A stretch of DNA of 64,000 nt from positions 25,212 to 89,211 of the forward strand of contig JACPCW010000092.1 in the NCBI GenBank assembly GCA_016184365.1. The letters run 5' to 3'. This DNA is from Candidatus Rokuibacteriota bacterium (GTDB taxonomy: Bacteria > Methylomirabilota > Methylomirabilia > Rokubacteriales > CSP1-6). Shown in pieces: positions 8,317 through 17,030 of the stretch; positions within the stretch are counted from its first letter, which is position 1, and every line of letters begins with the position of its first letter. Both the position numbers and the translations under genes were made by a program. The notes beneath the pieces were generated by a model. It saw only the letters and a program-made list of their open reading frames with translations. It did not search any database and was not told the origin of the DNA.

Positions 8317-9179
8317 TCGATCCGATCTTCCTGCTCGAGGCCGCCGTGAACGGGATCATGCTCGGCGGCGTGCTCGCGCTGCTCGCGCTCGGCCTGAACC
8401 TCATCTTCGGCGTGCTCGACGTCGTCTGGATCGCGTACGTGGACCTCGTGATGGTGTCGATGTACGCCGTGTACTTCACGGTGATGGTCTACGGCTGGCC
8501 GCTCTGGCTCGGCGGACTCGCCGGGGTGGCGCTCGGCGTCGTCCTCGGCCTGCTCGTGCACGTGCTGATCATCACGCCCATTCTCGACAGCCCGCCGGTG
8601 AACCAGCTCCTCGCGACCGGCGGCTTGCTGTTCTTCATCCAGTCGTTCGCGACGTTCCTCTGGACGACCGACCATCGCTCCGTCCGGATCGCGCTGCCGC
8701 CGCTCGAGATCGCCGGCATCTTCGTGTCGTACGCGCGCCTCATCTCGTTCGTGCTCTCGATCGCGGTGATGATCGGCCTCTACCTGTTCCTGACGCGCAC
8801 GTACATCGGCACGGCGATGCGCGCCGTGTCCCAGGATCGCGGCGCCATGGCGCTGATGGGCGCGAATCCGCAGCGCGTGTACCTCGTGACGTCCGCGGTC
8901 GGCGGCGCGATGGCCGGCGTCGCGGCGGTGCTGCTCTCGATCCAGTACTCCGTGCATCCCTACTTCGGCGCGGCCTTCGGGCCGATCACGTTCATGATCT
9001 GCGTCCTCGGCGGGCTCGGGAACATGGTCGGCGCGTTCGTCGCCTCGTTCATCATGAGCGAGATCATCGCCATCGGCGGCGTCGTGTGGTCGACGGAGAT
9101 GGGCTACGTCATCGCGTTCGCGCTCTTCATCGTCATGATGTTCGTCCGGCCGGGCGGCATCTTCGCGAGGCGGCAATGA
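8313..9179 (+). CDS. livH: Branched-chain amino-acid-type ABC permease, LivH
   Basis: 288-aa inner-membrane permease with about seven or eight hydrophobic helices and the LivH N-terminal sequence LLEAAVNGIMLGGVLALLALGLNLIFG. The ATPase-contact loop lies near residues 165-190 (AMRAVSQDRGAMALMGANPQRV). The GTG start (8313) is in the GTGA overlap with livF. It pairs with LivM to form the channel. The stop overlaps livM by ATGA. Confidence 0.94.
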   Translation: MIDPIFLLEAAVNGIMLGGVLALLALGLNLIFGVLDVVWIAYVDLVMVSMYAVYFTVMVYGWPLWLGGLAGVALGVVLGLLVHVLIITPILDSPPVNQLLATGGLLFFIQSFATFLWTTDHRSVRIALPPLEIAGIFVSYARLISFVLSIAVMIGLYLFLTRTYIGTAMRAVSQDRGAMALMGANPQRVYLVTSAVGGAMAGVAAVLLSIQYSVHPYFGAAFGPITFMICVLGGLGNMVGAFVASFIMSEIIAIGGVVWSTEMGYVIAFALFIVMMFVRPGGIFARRQ

Positions 9180-10177
9180 GCGCGACGCCGGGGCGCATCG
9201 CGTTCGCCACGGTCGTCGCGTTCCTGGGCATCGCGCCGTTCCTGCCGATGGCCGGCATGAAGCAGTACATGCTCCACGTCGTCATCCAGATCTTCATCTG
9301 GACCTTCATCGGCCAGGCGTGGTCGCTGATGGGTCGGTTCGGTCTGGTGTCGCTCGGCCACGGCGCGTTCCTCGGCATCGGCGCGTACGCGACCACGCTG
9401 CTGTGGAATTTCTACGGGCTGACGCCATGGATCGGTTCTCTCGTCGCCGTCGCGCTCGCCGTCGTCATGGCGTTCCTCGTGGCGTATCCGTGCTCGCGCT
9501 TCGGCATCATCGGCCACTACTTCGCGCTCACGACGCTCGCCGTCGGCGAGGTCGTCCGGCTGCTGATCATCGCGGAGCGCGACTGGACGGGCGGATCGCT
9601 CGGCGTGACGCTGAAAGCGGCGGGCGACGCGAGCTTCATCGCGCTGCAGTACGCCGACAAGCAGGTCTGGTACTACGTCGGGCTCGTGCTCTGGCTCGCC
9701 GGGCTGTGGGTGTGGGCGCGCCTGGACCGGTCGATGGCGCGCGCAGCCATGGAAGCGATCGGCGAGGACGAGACGGCGGCCGCGTCCGTCGGCATCCGCG
9801 TCACGCGCTTCAAGCTCTGGCTCACCGTGCTGTCGGCCGCGCTGACCGCGCTGGGCGGCGTCGCGTACGCGCAGTACATCACCTACGTGAACCCGGAGAC
9901 GCTCTCGGGCATCGGCGTGTCGCTGCGGATCGTATTCGCGGTGGTGCTCGGCGGGATGTATTCGCTGCTCGGGCCGACGGTCGGGACGGCGCTGACGATC
10001 GCGCTCTCGGAGTGGCTGCGGATTGTCTTCGGTGTCAAATTCATCGGCATGGCCGAGACGATCTACGGGTTGTTACTGGTCATCTTCATCATCTTCCTGC
10101 CGGCCGGGATCTACGGCTCGCTCGCCGACCTCGTGCGCCGGCGCCGGCGACCGGCGGCCGCGCCGGCAACCGCCTGA
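9176..10177 (+). CDS. livM: Branched-chain amino-acid-type ABC permease, LivM
   Basis: 333-aa permease with about eight to ten membrane helices and typical LivM segments: WSLMGRFGLVSLGHGAFLGIGAY near residues 46-68 and AMEAIGEDETAAASVGI around 193-209, the ATPase-docking loop. The C-terminus is basic and cytosolic. It starts within ATGA of livH and completes the five-gene importer. A ParB-like gene follows after 13 bp in the same direction. Confidence 0.93.
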   Translation: MSATPGRIAFATVVAFLGIAPFLPMAGMKQYMLHVVIQIFIWTFIGQAWSLMGRFGLVSLGHGAFLGIGAYATTLLWNFYGLTPWIGSLVAVALAVVMAFLVAYPCSRFGIIGHYFALTTLAVGEVVRLLIIAERDWTGGSLGVTLKAAGDASFIALQYADKQVWYYVGLVLWLAGLWVWARLDRSMARAAMEAIGEDETAAASVGIRVTRFKLWLTVLSAALTALGGVAYAQYITYVNPETLSGIGVSLRIVFAVVLGGMYSLLGPTVGTALTIALSEWLRIVFGVKFIGMAETIYGLLLVIFIIFLPAGIYGSLADLVRRRRRPAAAPATA

Positions 10178-10190
10178 GCGGAGCAGACAC

Positions 10191-11099
10191 ATGGCCGACT
10201 ACGCCGTTCATCCCGCGAAGGAACCGGCCCGCGCCGCCCGTGCGCTGGCCGAGCAGGTCGGGCGCGACGGCGGCCGCGTGCTCGCGCTCTACCAGGAGCC
10301 GGTCGGCGAGCACTGGCAGATCTTCTGCCTGCTGCCGCGTGACCGCGTCCAGGCGAGCCCGTACCAGCGCGATCTCTCGCCGACCCACGTCAAGCGCCTC
10401 ACCGAAGCCGTGAAGCGCATCGACCGGTTCGTCGATCCGATCGTCCTCGTCTCGCCGCAGCCCGGCGTGTACTGGACGCCGAACGGCAACCACCGGCGCG
10501 CGGTGCTCGACAAGCTCAAGGCGGATTACGTCCCCGCCATCCTCGTCACCGAGACGACGGTGAGCTTCGACGTGCTCGCGCTCAACACGGAGAAGGCGCA
10601 CAACCTGAAGGAGAAGTCGCTCGAAGTCATCCGCATGTACCGCGCGCTCGTGACCGAGGAGCCGGGAACGACCGAAGAGGACTGGAGCTTCCAGTTCGAG
10701 TCCCCCCACTTCATCACGCTCGGGCTGCTCTACGAGACGAACAAGCGCTTCGCCGGCGGCGCGTTCGCGCCGATCCTCCGGCGCGTCGACAAGTACCTGA
10801 AGGTGAAGCTACCGAAAGGCCTCGAGGAGCGCGAGGCGCGCGCCGAGCTGGTGCGCGCCGCCGACGAGGCGCTCGGCGGCGCGGTACAGAAGATCAAGAA
10901 GCGCGGGATCAATCACCCCTACGTGAAGAACTACGTCCTCGCGCGGACCACGCCGCTCACGCGCGCGCGCAAGACCCTGCCGCCGTTCGAGCAGACGTTC
11001 CGGAAGCTGAAAGAGAACATCGAGGACTTCGACGTCTCGAAGGTGCGGTACGAAGACGTCCAGCGGTCGGCGATCATGGCGATCCCGGCGGCGGAATAG
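10191..11099 (+). CDS. ParB/sulfiredoxin-fold domain protein in the liv operon
   Basis: 302-aa soluble protein with an N-terminal ParB-like nuclease/NTPase fold: LLPRDRVQASPYQRDLS (about 48-63), then GNHRR (99-103), which matches the GxxRR nucleotide-binding motif. The rest is charged and helical, with no clear helix-turn-helix of a centromere-binding ParB and no ParA next to it. It therefore resembles orphan ParB-domain proteins rather than a partition factor. Only 13 bp separate it from livM and 5 bp from the SDR gene, so it is probably co-transcribed. Its role is unknown; a CTP- or ATP-dependent switch is one possibility. Confidence 0.7.
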   Translation: MADYAVHPAKEPARAARALAEQVGRDGGRVLALYQEPVGEHWQIFCLLPRDRVQASPYQRDLSPTHVKRLTEAVKRIDRFVDPIVLVSPQPGVYWTPNGNHRRAVLDKLKADYVPAILVTETTVSFDVLALNTEKAHNLKEKSLEVIRMYRALVTEEPGTTEEDWSFQFESPHFITLGLLYETNKRFAGGAFAPILRRVDKYLKVKLPKGLEEREARAELVRAADEALGGAVQKIKKRGINHPYVKNYVLARTTPLTRARKTLPPFEQTFRKLKENIEDFDVSKVRYEDVQRSAIMAIPAAE

Positions 11100-11104
11100 C
11101 ATCG

Positions 11105-11797
11105 ATGAACGAGGTGGCCATCGTCACGGGCGGAACGGGCGCACTCGGCCAGGCCGTCACGCTGCGACTGCTCCGCGACGGCGCCTCGGTCGTCGTCCCG
11201 TGGGTGGTGGCCGACGAGGAGAAGACGCTGGCGAGCCGCGTGCCCGCCGACTGGCGTCCACGCCTCCTGACCGTCGAGTGCGACGTGACCGACGCCTCGT
11301 CCATGGCGAGCCTGGTCAAGACGTCGATCGGGAAGTTTCGCTACGTCCGCGTCCTCGTGACGGCCGTCGGCGGCTTCGCCGGCGGCGGCCTGCTCCAGAC
11401 GGATCTCGACGGCTGGAACCGCATGCTCTCGCTCAACCTCACGAGCGCGTTCATCGCGGCGCGCGCCGTGGGACCGTGGATGCTGCACGCACGCTACGGA
11501 CGCATCGTGATGGTCGCGTCGCGGGCGGTCGTGCCGCCCGTCGGCGGCCTCCTCGCGTACACCGTCTCGAAGGCGGGGGTGATCACGCTCACCCAGGCCC
11601 TCGCCGCCGAGCTCGAGGCCGCCGGCATCACCGTGAACGCGGTGCTGCCGAGCACCATGGACACGCCGGCCAATCGCGCCGCGATGCCGGACGCCGACCC
11701 GACGCAGTGGACACCGGTCGACGCCGTCGCCGACGCCGTCGCCTTCCTCGCGCGCGAAGACTCCGGCCACATCACCGGCACGCTGCTGTCCATCTGA
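11105..11797 (+). CDS. Short-chain dehydrogenase/reductase
   Basis: 230-aa classical SDR. It has the Rossmann motif TGGTGALG (about 8-15), an NVG-like segment replaced by VTAVGGFAGG, and catalytic Tyr/Lys in YTVSKAG. The proposed active Ser is in VASRAV, and the PSTMDTPANR loop follows. It reduces or oxidises an alcohol/ketone with NAD(P)H; the substrate is unknown. It lies 5 bp after the ParB-like gene and 7 bp before alr. Confidence 0.88.
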   Translation: MNEVAIVTGGTGALGQAVTLRLLRDGASVVVPWVVADEEKTLASRVPADWRPRLLTVECDVTDASSMASLVKTSIGKFRYVRVLVTAVGGFAGGGLLQTDLDGWNRMLSLNLTSAFIAARAVGPWMLHARYGRIVMVASRAVVPPVGGLLAYTVSKAGVITLTQALAAELEAAGITVNAVLPSTMDTPANRAAMPDADPTQWTPVDAVADAVAFLAREDSGHITGTLLSI

Positions 11798-11804
11798 CGT
11801 CGCC

Positions 11805-12953
11805 ATGCCCGCCAACACCTGGCTCGAGCTCGACCGCGACGCCGTCACACACAACGCGCGACAGCTCGCGGCGCTGGTCGCGCCGGCGCGCATCATGGCG
11901 GTGATCAAGGCGAACGCGTATGGCGCCGGCGCCGTCCCGATCGCGCAGGCGCTCGAGGACGCGGGGGTCGACGCGTTCGCGGTCGCGAGCGTGCCCGAAG
12001 CGATCGAGCTGCGCGCCGCCGGCGTGCGCGGGACGATCCTCGTGCTCACGTACGTCGGCCGCGACGACGCCGACGCGGTGCTCGAGCACGACGTGCGCCC
12101 GGCCGTGTTCACGACCGACACGGCCGAGATGCTCGCCACCGCGGCGGAGCGACGCGGGCAGCGGGCGCGCGTCTGGATCAAGGTCGACACCGGACTCGGC
12201 CGGCTCGGCGTGCGCTTTCCCGACGCGCCGGAGTTCGTGCGTCAGATCGCCAAGCACCCGGCGCTCGTCGTCGACGGTCTCTTCAGCACGCTCGCGGAGA
12301 ATCCCGAACGCAACCCCGTGCAGGTCGACCGGCTGCTCGCCGTGCACGCCGCGCTGCCGGAGCTCACCGGCGTCGTGCTCAGCATCGCGTCGAGCCAGGG
12401 CATCCTGTCGATGCCCCGTCATGGACTCGCCTCGCGCCTCGGCGGCGCTGCGGCTCGCCCTGCCACGCGCGCCCTCGAATACGTCCGGCCGGGACTGACA
12501 CTGCTCGGCGTCGTGCCGCATCCCGAACGGCTCGACGCCGCGCTCGTACGCCAGGCCGATCTGCGGCCCGTCGTGACGTGGAAGGCGCGCGTCGCGTACG
12601 TGAAGGTCGTGCCACCAGGCGAGCAGGTCGGTTACGGACCGCGCGCGGCGCTCGATCGCGAGCTGCGGGTCGCGACACTCGCGGTCGGCTGGGCCGATGG
12701 CTACGCGCAGACGCTGCAGGGCGTCGGCCACGTGGTGCTGCGCGGGCGCCGCGTACCGATCCTCGCGATGAGCGCGAACAGCACGATGGTCGACCTGACC
12801 GGCGCCGGCGACGTCCGCGTCGGCGACGAAGCCGTGCTGCTCGGCCGGCAGGGTGAGGCATCCATTGCCACCGACGAGATCGCGCACGTGATCGGCAGCT
12901 TCTACCGCGTGCTCGCGTTCATCCCGCGCGGCGTGCCGCGCGTCTGGGTCTGA
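11805..12953 (+). CDS. alr: Alanine racemase
   Basis: 382-aa fold-type III PLP enzyme that interconverts L- and D-alanine for peptidoglycan. The PLP lysine is Lys35 in VIKANAYGAG, and the C-terminal domain carries the catalytic tyrosine segment EQVGYGPR. The segments IKVDTGLGRLG and MSANSTMVDLT are also family hallmarks. Length is normal. A broad-specificity amino-acid racemase is possible. The stop overlaps the next ATG (TGATG), so translation is coupled to the flavoprotein gene. Confidence 0.93.
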   Translation: MPANTWLELDRDAVTHNARQLAALVAPARIMAVIKANAYGAGAVPIAQALEDAGVDAFAVASVPEAIELRAAGVRGTILVLTYVGRDDADAVLEHDVRPAVFTTDTAEMLATAAERRGQRARVWIKVDTGLGRLGVRFPDAPEFVRQIAKHPALVVDGLFSTLAENPERNPVQVDRLLAVHAALPELTGVVLSIASSQGILSMPRHGLASRLGGAAARPATRALEYVRPGLTLLGVVPHPERLDAALVRQADLRPVVTWKARVAYVKVVPPGEQVGYGPRAALDRELRVATLAVGWADGYAQTLQGVGHVVLRGRRVPILAMSANSTMVDLTGAGDVRVGDEAVLLGRQGEASIATDEIAHVIGSFYRVLAFIPRGVPRVWV

Positions 12954-14428
12954 TGGCCGGGCGCCCCTTCGATCTCGTCGTCATCGGCGGCGGGGCCGCC
13001 GGCATCAACGCCACGAAGACCGCGCTCAGCCTCGACGCTCGCGTGGCGCTCATCGATCGCGGTCCGCTCGGCGGCGTCTGCGTCAACCGCGGCTGAATTC
13101 CGAAGAAGGCCCTGGTGAGGGCCGGCCGGATCCATCGCATGACGCGCGAGGCCGGCCCCTTCGGCACACGCGTCGGCGAGCCGTCGCTCGACTGGCCGAC
13201 CGTCGTCGCCCGCCAGCACGCGATCGTCCGGCAATTTCAGCCATCCGTCGGCTCGTTCGAGGCGAAGGGCGTGCGTGTCTACCTCGGCACCGCGCGGTTC
13301 GAGGACCCGCGCACGCTCCGCCTCGACTCGGGGGACATCGTCACCGGTGAACGCATTCTCATCGCGGCCGGATCGGAGCCGGTGATTCCGCCGGTCGACG
13401 GCGCGGCGCTCGGCATCACGTCCGACGATCTGCTGTTCATCGAGGAGTTCCCGGCCGACCTCGTCATCGTCGGCGCGGGCGTCATCGGTCTGGAGATGGC
13501 GGGCGCGTTCAGCGATCTCGGCGCGCGCGTGACCGTCATCGCGCGCGAGAGCGAGATCCTCCCTCAGTTCGATCCCGACGTGGCCGCGTACCTGCGCACG
13601 ATCCTCGAGGTGCGCGGCGTGACGTTCCGGACGACCGCGATCATCAGCGGGCTCAGCGGCCGGCGCGGCGACGTGACCGTCCGCTTCGCGGTGGGCGAGC
13701 TCGTGCGCGAGGTGCGCGCCAACGCGGTGTGTTTCGCGACGGGACGCCGCTGGACACCCCGCATGCTGGGCGCCGAGCCGCTCGAGCTCGCGATGGGGCG
13801 CCTCGGGCTCCGTACCTCGGCGCACCTCGCGACGTCGCTGCCGCACGTCTATGCGGCCGGCGATGCCGCCGGCAACATGCAACTGACGCCGACGGCGGCG
13901 TACGAAGGCCGCGTCGCCGCACGCAACGCGCTGCGCAGCGACACGGTCGCGGCCGATCTCTCGGTCGTGCCGCAGACCGTCTTCACCACCCCGGAGATCG
14001 CGCGGGTCGGGCTGACGCACGGCGAAGCGCAGCGGCGCCGCATCGCCTGTCACGTCGCGACGCACGACATGCGCGGCGCGTCGAACGGCGTCGTGACCGG
14101 CGAGGACGACGGGTACCTGAAGCTCGTGTTCGAGCACGGCAGCGAGCGGCTGCTCGGCGTGCAGATGGTGTCGTACGCCGCAGCGGAGCTGATCCAGCTC
14201 GCCACGCTCGCGCTCCGGACCGGCGCCACCGCCGACCAGCTGTCGGCGCAGCTCTCGGTGCATCCGAGCCACGCCGAGCGCTTGATCAAGATCACGGCGC
14301 ACGAGTACCACGAGTATTGTGAGCTGGGGGGCCCCGACATGTCAGCTGGGGGGCCCCGACATGGCCCCCCAGACCCCCCAGCGTTCGGGGCGCCCCGGGA
14401 AACCCGGGGCGCCCCTCTACCCCCCTAG
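12953..14428 (+). CDS. Dihydrolipoamide-dehydrogenase-like flavoprotein, predicted selenoprotein (C-x4-U)
   Basis: Pyridine nucleotide-disulfide oxidoreductase, 491 codons including one in-frame TGA at 13094-13096. The FAD motif is VIGGGAAG (10-17). The redox motif reads GGVCVNRG-TGA-IPKKAL, where relatives have Cys at the TGA; so Cys43 and Sec48 would form the C-x4-U pair, with Sec at the charge-transfer position next to FAD. The NAD motif VGAGVIGLEMAG (about 176), FAD contact YAAGDAAG and C-terminal HPSHAE (His/Glu base) are intact, so the enzyme looks functional. Starting at a later GTG (13115) would lose the FAD site. The last ~33 codons run into an intergenic repeat. The substrate is unknown; no lipoyl-complex genes lie nearby. 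Confidence 0.85.
13094..13123 (+). promoter_or_regulatory. Predicted bacterial SECIS element of the flavoprotein gene
   Basis: Eleven bases after the TGA a perfect 6-bp stem GGCCCT / AGGGCC (13108-13113 / 13118-13123) is closed by the loop GGTG. The loop begins 17 bases after the TGA with a G, inside the known window for bacterial SECIS hairpins (apical loop about 16-37 bases downstream, G in the first two loop positions). It should bind SelB for selenocysteine insertion. Confidence 0.75.
14332..14420 (+). repeat. Two-hairpin intergenic repeat with a duplicated head
   Basis: Full copy with first stem CTGGGGGGCC / GGCCCCCCAG around loop CCGACAT, then the second hairpin CCCCGGG-AAA-CCCGGGG. 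The first ~18 bases are duplicated just upstream. The preceding flavoprotein frame reads through it to a TAG that shares CTAG with the convergent TauE stop. Confidence 0.8.
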
Positions 14429-15162
14429 TCCGCCAGCGCGCGCCACAGCAGCGACGCGCCCAGCACGAGCAGCAGCGCGTTGAGCAGCCGCACGACGGTC
14501 GGGCGCGCGACACGTCGCTGCACCCGAGTTCCGCACCAGAAGCCCGCCGCCGCGAAGGGCAGCCACAGCGCGACCAGCACGAACCGCTCGGCGACCATGA
14601 GACCCGCCACGGCGAACACGGTGAGTCGCATGACGACGCTGAGCGCGATCATCACGGCGATCGTGGCGCGCAGCCGCGTCTTGTCGTCGAGCCGGCGCGA
14701 CAGATAGATGACGTACGGAGGACCGCCGACGCCGAACAGCGTGCCCATCGCGCCGCCGATCAGCCCCGCGACGGCGGCCCACCACGCGCCGATCGTGCGA
14801 AGCCGTCCGCCTTCCGCGAGACTCCACGCCGCGTAGGCCACCAGGAACGCGCCGAGCGCGACGAGCGTCGCGACGCGCGGCAGCGAGACGAGCAGCGTCA
14901 CGCCGAGCACGGCGCCGACGAGCGAGAACGGTACCAGGCGCGCGAGCTCCCGCCGATCGGCGTCGGCGCGCAGACGCACGCCGAGCGTGGTCGCCGCGGC
15001 GACGTCGAAGACGACGGTCACCGGCAGGATGTCCGCCAGCGGCATGACGTGCGACAGCAGCGGGACGATCACGATCGCGGCCCCGAAGGCGGTGATCGCG
15101 AACATGCCGTAGCCCGCGAAGGTCGCGATCGCGCCGATCGCGAAGACCTCGAGCGTCGGCAT
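14425..15162 (-). CDS. TauE/SafE family membrane permease
   Basis: 245-aa inner-membrane protein with about seven or eight hydrophobic helices, of the TauE/SafE family, whose members export sulfite, sulfoacetate or other sulfur-containing or organic anions. The repeated family glycine segments GYGMFAITAFGAAIVIVPLL (N-terminal half) and GGAMGTLFGVGGPPYVIYL (second half) are present. I placed the start at ATG 15162, which opens directly on the first helix; an ATG at 15195 would overlap the divergent M24 gene. The substrate is unknown. Confidence 0.85.
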   Translation of the reverse strand: MPTLEVFAIGAIATFAGYGMFAITAFGAAIVIVPLLSHVMPLADILPVTVVFDVAAATTLGVRLRADADRRELARLVPFSLVGAVLGVTLLVSLPRVATLVALGAFLVAYAAWSLAEGGRLRTIGAWWAAVAGLIGGAMGTLFGVGGPPYVIYLSRRLDDKTRLRATIAVMIALSVVMRLTVFAVAGLMVAERFVLVALWLPFAAAGFWCGTRVQRRVARPTVVRLLNALLLVLGASLLWRALAD

Positions 15163-15184
15163 GACGCGGAGAGCGTAGCGTAAG

Positions 15185-16360
15185 ATGCGCGGCATGTATC
15201 CGCATCAGACGGACCGCCTGACCGCCGCGCTCGACCGTGCCGGCCTCGAAGCGCTCGTCGCCGCCTCGCCCGAAAACATCGCGTACGTCACCGGCTTCCG
15301 GAGCCTCTCGCAGGCGATCTATCGGCGGACACCGCTGTTCGCGGTGTTCTCGCGGCAGGGCGTGGCCCTGGTCGCGCCGATGATCGAGCTGCCGGCGATC
15401 GCCGGCGCCGACGTCGGGACCGTGCACGCGTACGGCGAGTTCTTCCTGGATCACGAGCCGAAAGGCGACGTGAGCCGCCGCGTCGAGGAATGGGCGGCGG
15501 CGGCCACGCCGACGGCCGCGGAGGCGCTGGCGCAGGCGCTGGAGGCGCTCGGGGTGCGGCGTGGTCCGATCGGGCTCGACGACACCTACCTCGCCTTCGA
15601 TGCGTGGCACCGCGCCGGCGAACGGCTCGCACCGCTCAAGGTCGTGGCGGCGGGCACGTACTTCGTCGAAGCGCGCATCGTGAAAGGTCCGTACGAGATC
15701 GAATGCCTCGACCGCGCGCTCCACGCCGCGGAGGAAGCCCTGAACGAAGTGATTCAGGCGCTGCGGCCCGGCATGACCGAGCGCGAGGCCGTGACCGTGT
15801 ACCAGCGTGCGCTGCTCGAGCGCGGCGGCAGCGCCTACGCGAGCATCATCGCGTTCGGCGACCGCTCCGCGATCCCGGCGCCGTATCCGTCCGAGCGCGC
15901 GCTGAAGTCAGGCGAGGTCGTGCGCTTCGAGGTCGGCGCGCTCGTGAACGGCTATTACGCCGACGTCGCACGCACGGCCATCGCCGGCGCGCCGTCGGAG
16001 CGCCACGAGACGTTCCATCGCGCGATCGAGGCGGGCCTCACCGCGGCGATCGACGCGATCAGGCCGGGCGTCCGGGGCGATCGCGTCTTCGACGCGGCCG
16101 TCGCGGCGGCGCGCCAGCACGGCCTGCCCGCGTATCGCCGTCACCACGTGGGCCACGGCATCGGGCTCGAGCCCTACGAGCCGCCGATGCTCGCGGCCGG
16201 CGAGGACACCGAGCTCGAGGCGGGCATGGTGCTGCGCGTCGAGACGCCGTACTACCTGGTCGGCTGGGGCGCGGTGACGATGATGGACACCGTGCTGGTC
16301 ATGCGCTCCGGCGCCCGGGTCATGAACCGCGCGGCGCGCGGTCTAGTCCTTTTGGATTGA
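15185..16360 (+). CDS. M24 family Xaa-Pro aminopeptidase-like protein
   Basis: 391-aa protein with a creatinase N-terminal domain (about 1-140) and a pita-bread M24 catalytic domain. Metal ligands are recognisable in GALVNGYYADVARTA (Asp pair), HHVGHGIGLE (His) and the C-terminal glutamates of MVLRVETPYY and VTMMDTVLV. The last segment has Asp/Met where many members have Glu, so metal use or activity may differ. It probably removes N-terminal residues before proline or acts on a small amide. Two tandem intergenic repeats follow the stop directly. Confidence 0.85.
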   Translation: MRGMYPHQTDRLTAALDRAGLEALVAASPENIAYVTGFRSLSQAIYRRTPLFAVFSRQGVALVAPMIELPAIAGADVGTVHAYGEFFLDHEPKGDVSRRVEEWAAAATPTAAEALAQALEALGVRRGPIGLDDTYLAFDAWHRAGERLAPLKVVAAGTYFVEARIVKGPYEIECLDRALHAAEEALNEVIQALRPGMTEREAVTVYQRALLERGGSAYASIIAFGDRSAIPAPYPSERALKSGEVVRFEVGALVNGYYADVARTAIAGAPSERHETFHRAIEAGLTAAIDAIRPGVRGDRVFDAAVAAARQHGLPAYRRHHVGHGIGLEPYEPPMLAAGEDTELEAGMVLRVETPYYLVGWGAVTMMDTVLVMRSGARVMNRAARGLVLLD

Positions 16361-16512
16361 TCGACATGGGGGCCCCGACATGGCCCCCATCCCCCCACCG
16401 CTCCGAGCACCCCGGGAAACCCGGGGCGCTCGTCCGATCGACATGGGGGCCCCGACATGGCCCCCATCCCCCCACCGCTCCGAGCACCCCGGGAAACCCG
16501 GGGCGCTCGTCG
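16361..16512 (+). repeat. Two tandem copies of the two-hairpin intergenic repeat
   Basis: Two nearly identical 77-base units (16361-16437, 16438-16512) begin directly after the M24 stop. Each has stem ATGGGGGCC / GGCCCCCAT around CCGACAT, a C-rich linker, then CCCCGGG-AAA-CCCGGGG. The rest of the gap to 16649 shows no gene. Confidence 0.85.
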
Positions 16513-16649
16513 AATACCGGTGATGTGCCCCCGCTGCGAAATGGCCCGCATACGCCACCGCCACGTAAACGGCTTCGCCCCCGGTCCCGTCTAACACACC
16601 AGCAAGCGGCCATTTCGGCCGGTCCGCTGACACGAACGGAGATGGTCAG

Positions 16650-17003
16650 ATGAAGGCAGCGACGGTGGTCATGACGGGCGCGCTGGTGGCGATCCTCGCG
16701 GTTCCCGCGGCCTGGAGCCAGGAGGTCCGGCGGGACCTGCGGGACATCAGACAGGACCGCCAGGAGCTCCGTGAAGACCGGAAGGAGCGCCGGGACGACC
16801 TGCGCGAGCTCCACCGCGACCAGCGGGAGCTCCGGAAGGACATCCGGGCGGGCAACAAGGAGGAGATCAAGGCGGATCTCCGGGAGATCCGCGAGGATCG
16901 CCAGGAGCTCCGTGAAGACCGGCGCGACCGACGCGATGACCGCCGCGATCTCCGGCAGGATCGGCGCGAGCTGCGCCGCGACATCCGCGACCGGCGCAAC
17001 TGA
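16650..17003 (+). CDS. Small secreted protein of charged Asp/Arg/Glu/Leu repeats
   Basis: 117 aa with a signal peptide (cleavage after AWSQ, about residue 24). The mature chain is almost wholly built from near-repeats of DLRxIRxDRxELREDR, a highly charged, continuous amphipathic helix or coiled coil. No cysteines or known domain. Similar extracytoplasmic proteins have been linked to envelope stress or metal sensing, but that is not shown here. A GGAG site precedes the ATG. The gene lies 27 bp upstream of the ECF sigma gene and may belong to its regulon. Confidence 0.75.
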   Translation: MKAATVVMTGALVAILAVPAAWSQEVRRDLRDIRQDRQELREDRKERRDDLRELHRDQRELRKDIRAGNKEEIKADLREIREDRQELREDRRDRRDDRRDLRQDRRELRRDIRDRRN

Positions 17004-17030
17004 TCATCTCGACGCGCCCGGGGCGCCGTC

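Noticed and set aside
10191..11099. Plasmid or chromosome partition locus
   Set aside because: Only a ParB-fold domain is seen; no ParA partner, parS-like repeats or DNA-binding helix-turn-helix.
13094..13096. In-frame TGA as a simple pseudogene mutation
   Set aside because: The frame stays intact on both sides with all motifs kept, the TGA is exactly at the redox Cys, and two other genes show the same pattern with SECIS-like hairpins.
13115..14428. Flavoprotein gene starting at the GTG after the TGA
   Set aside because: It would lack the FAD-binding fold and the redox motif; the upstream 47 codons match the family N-terminus.
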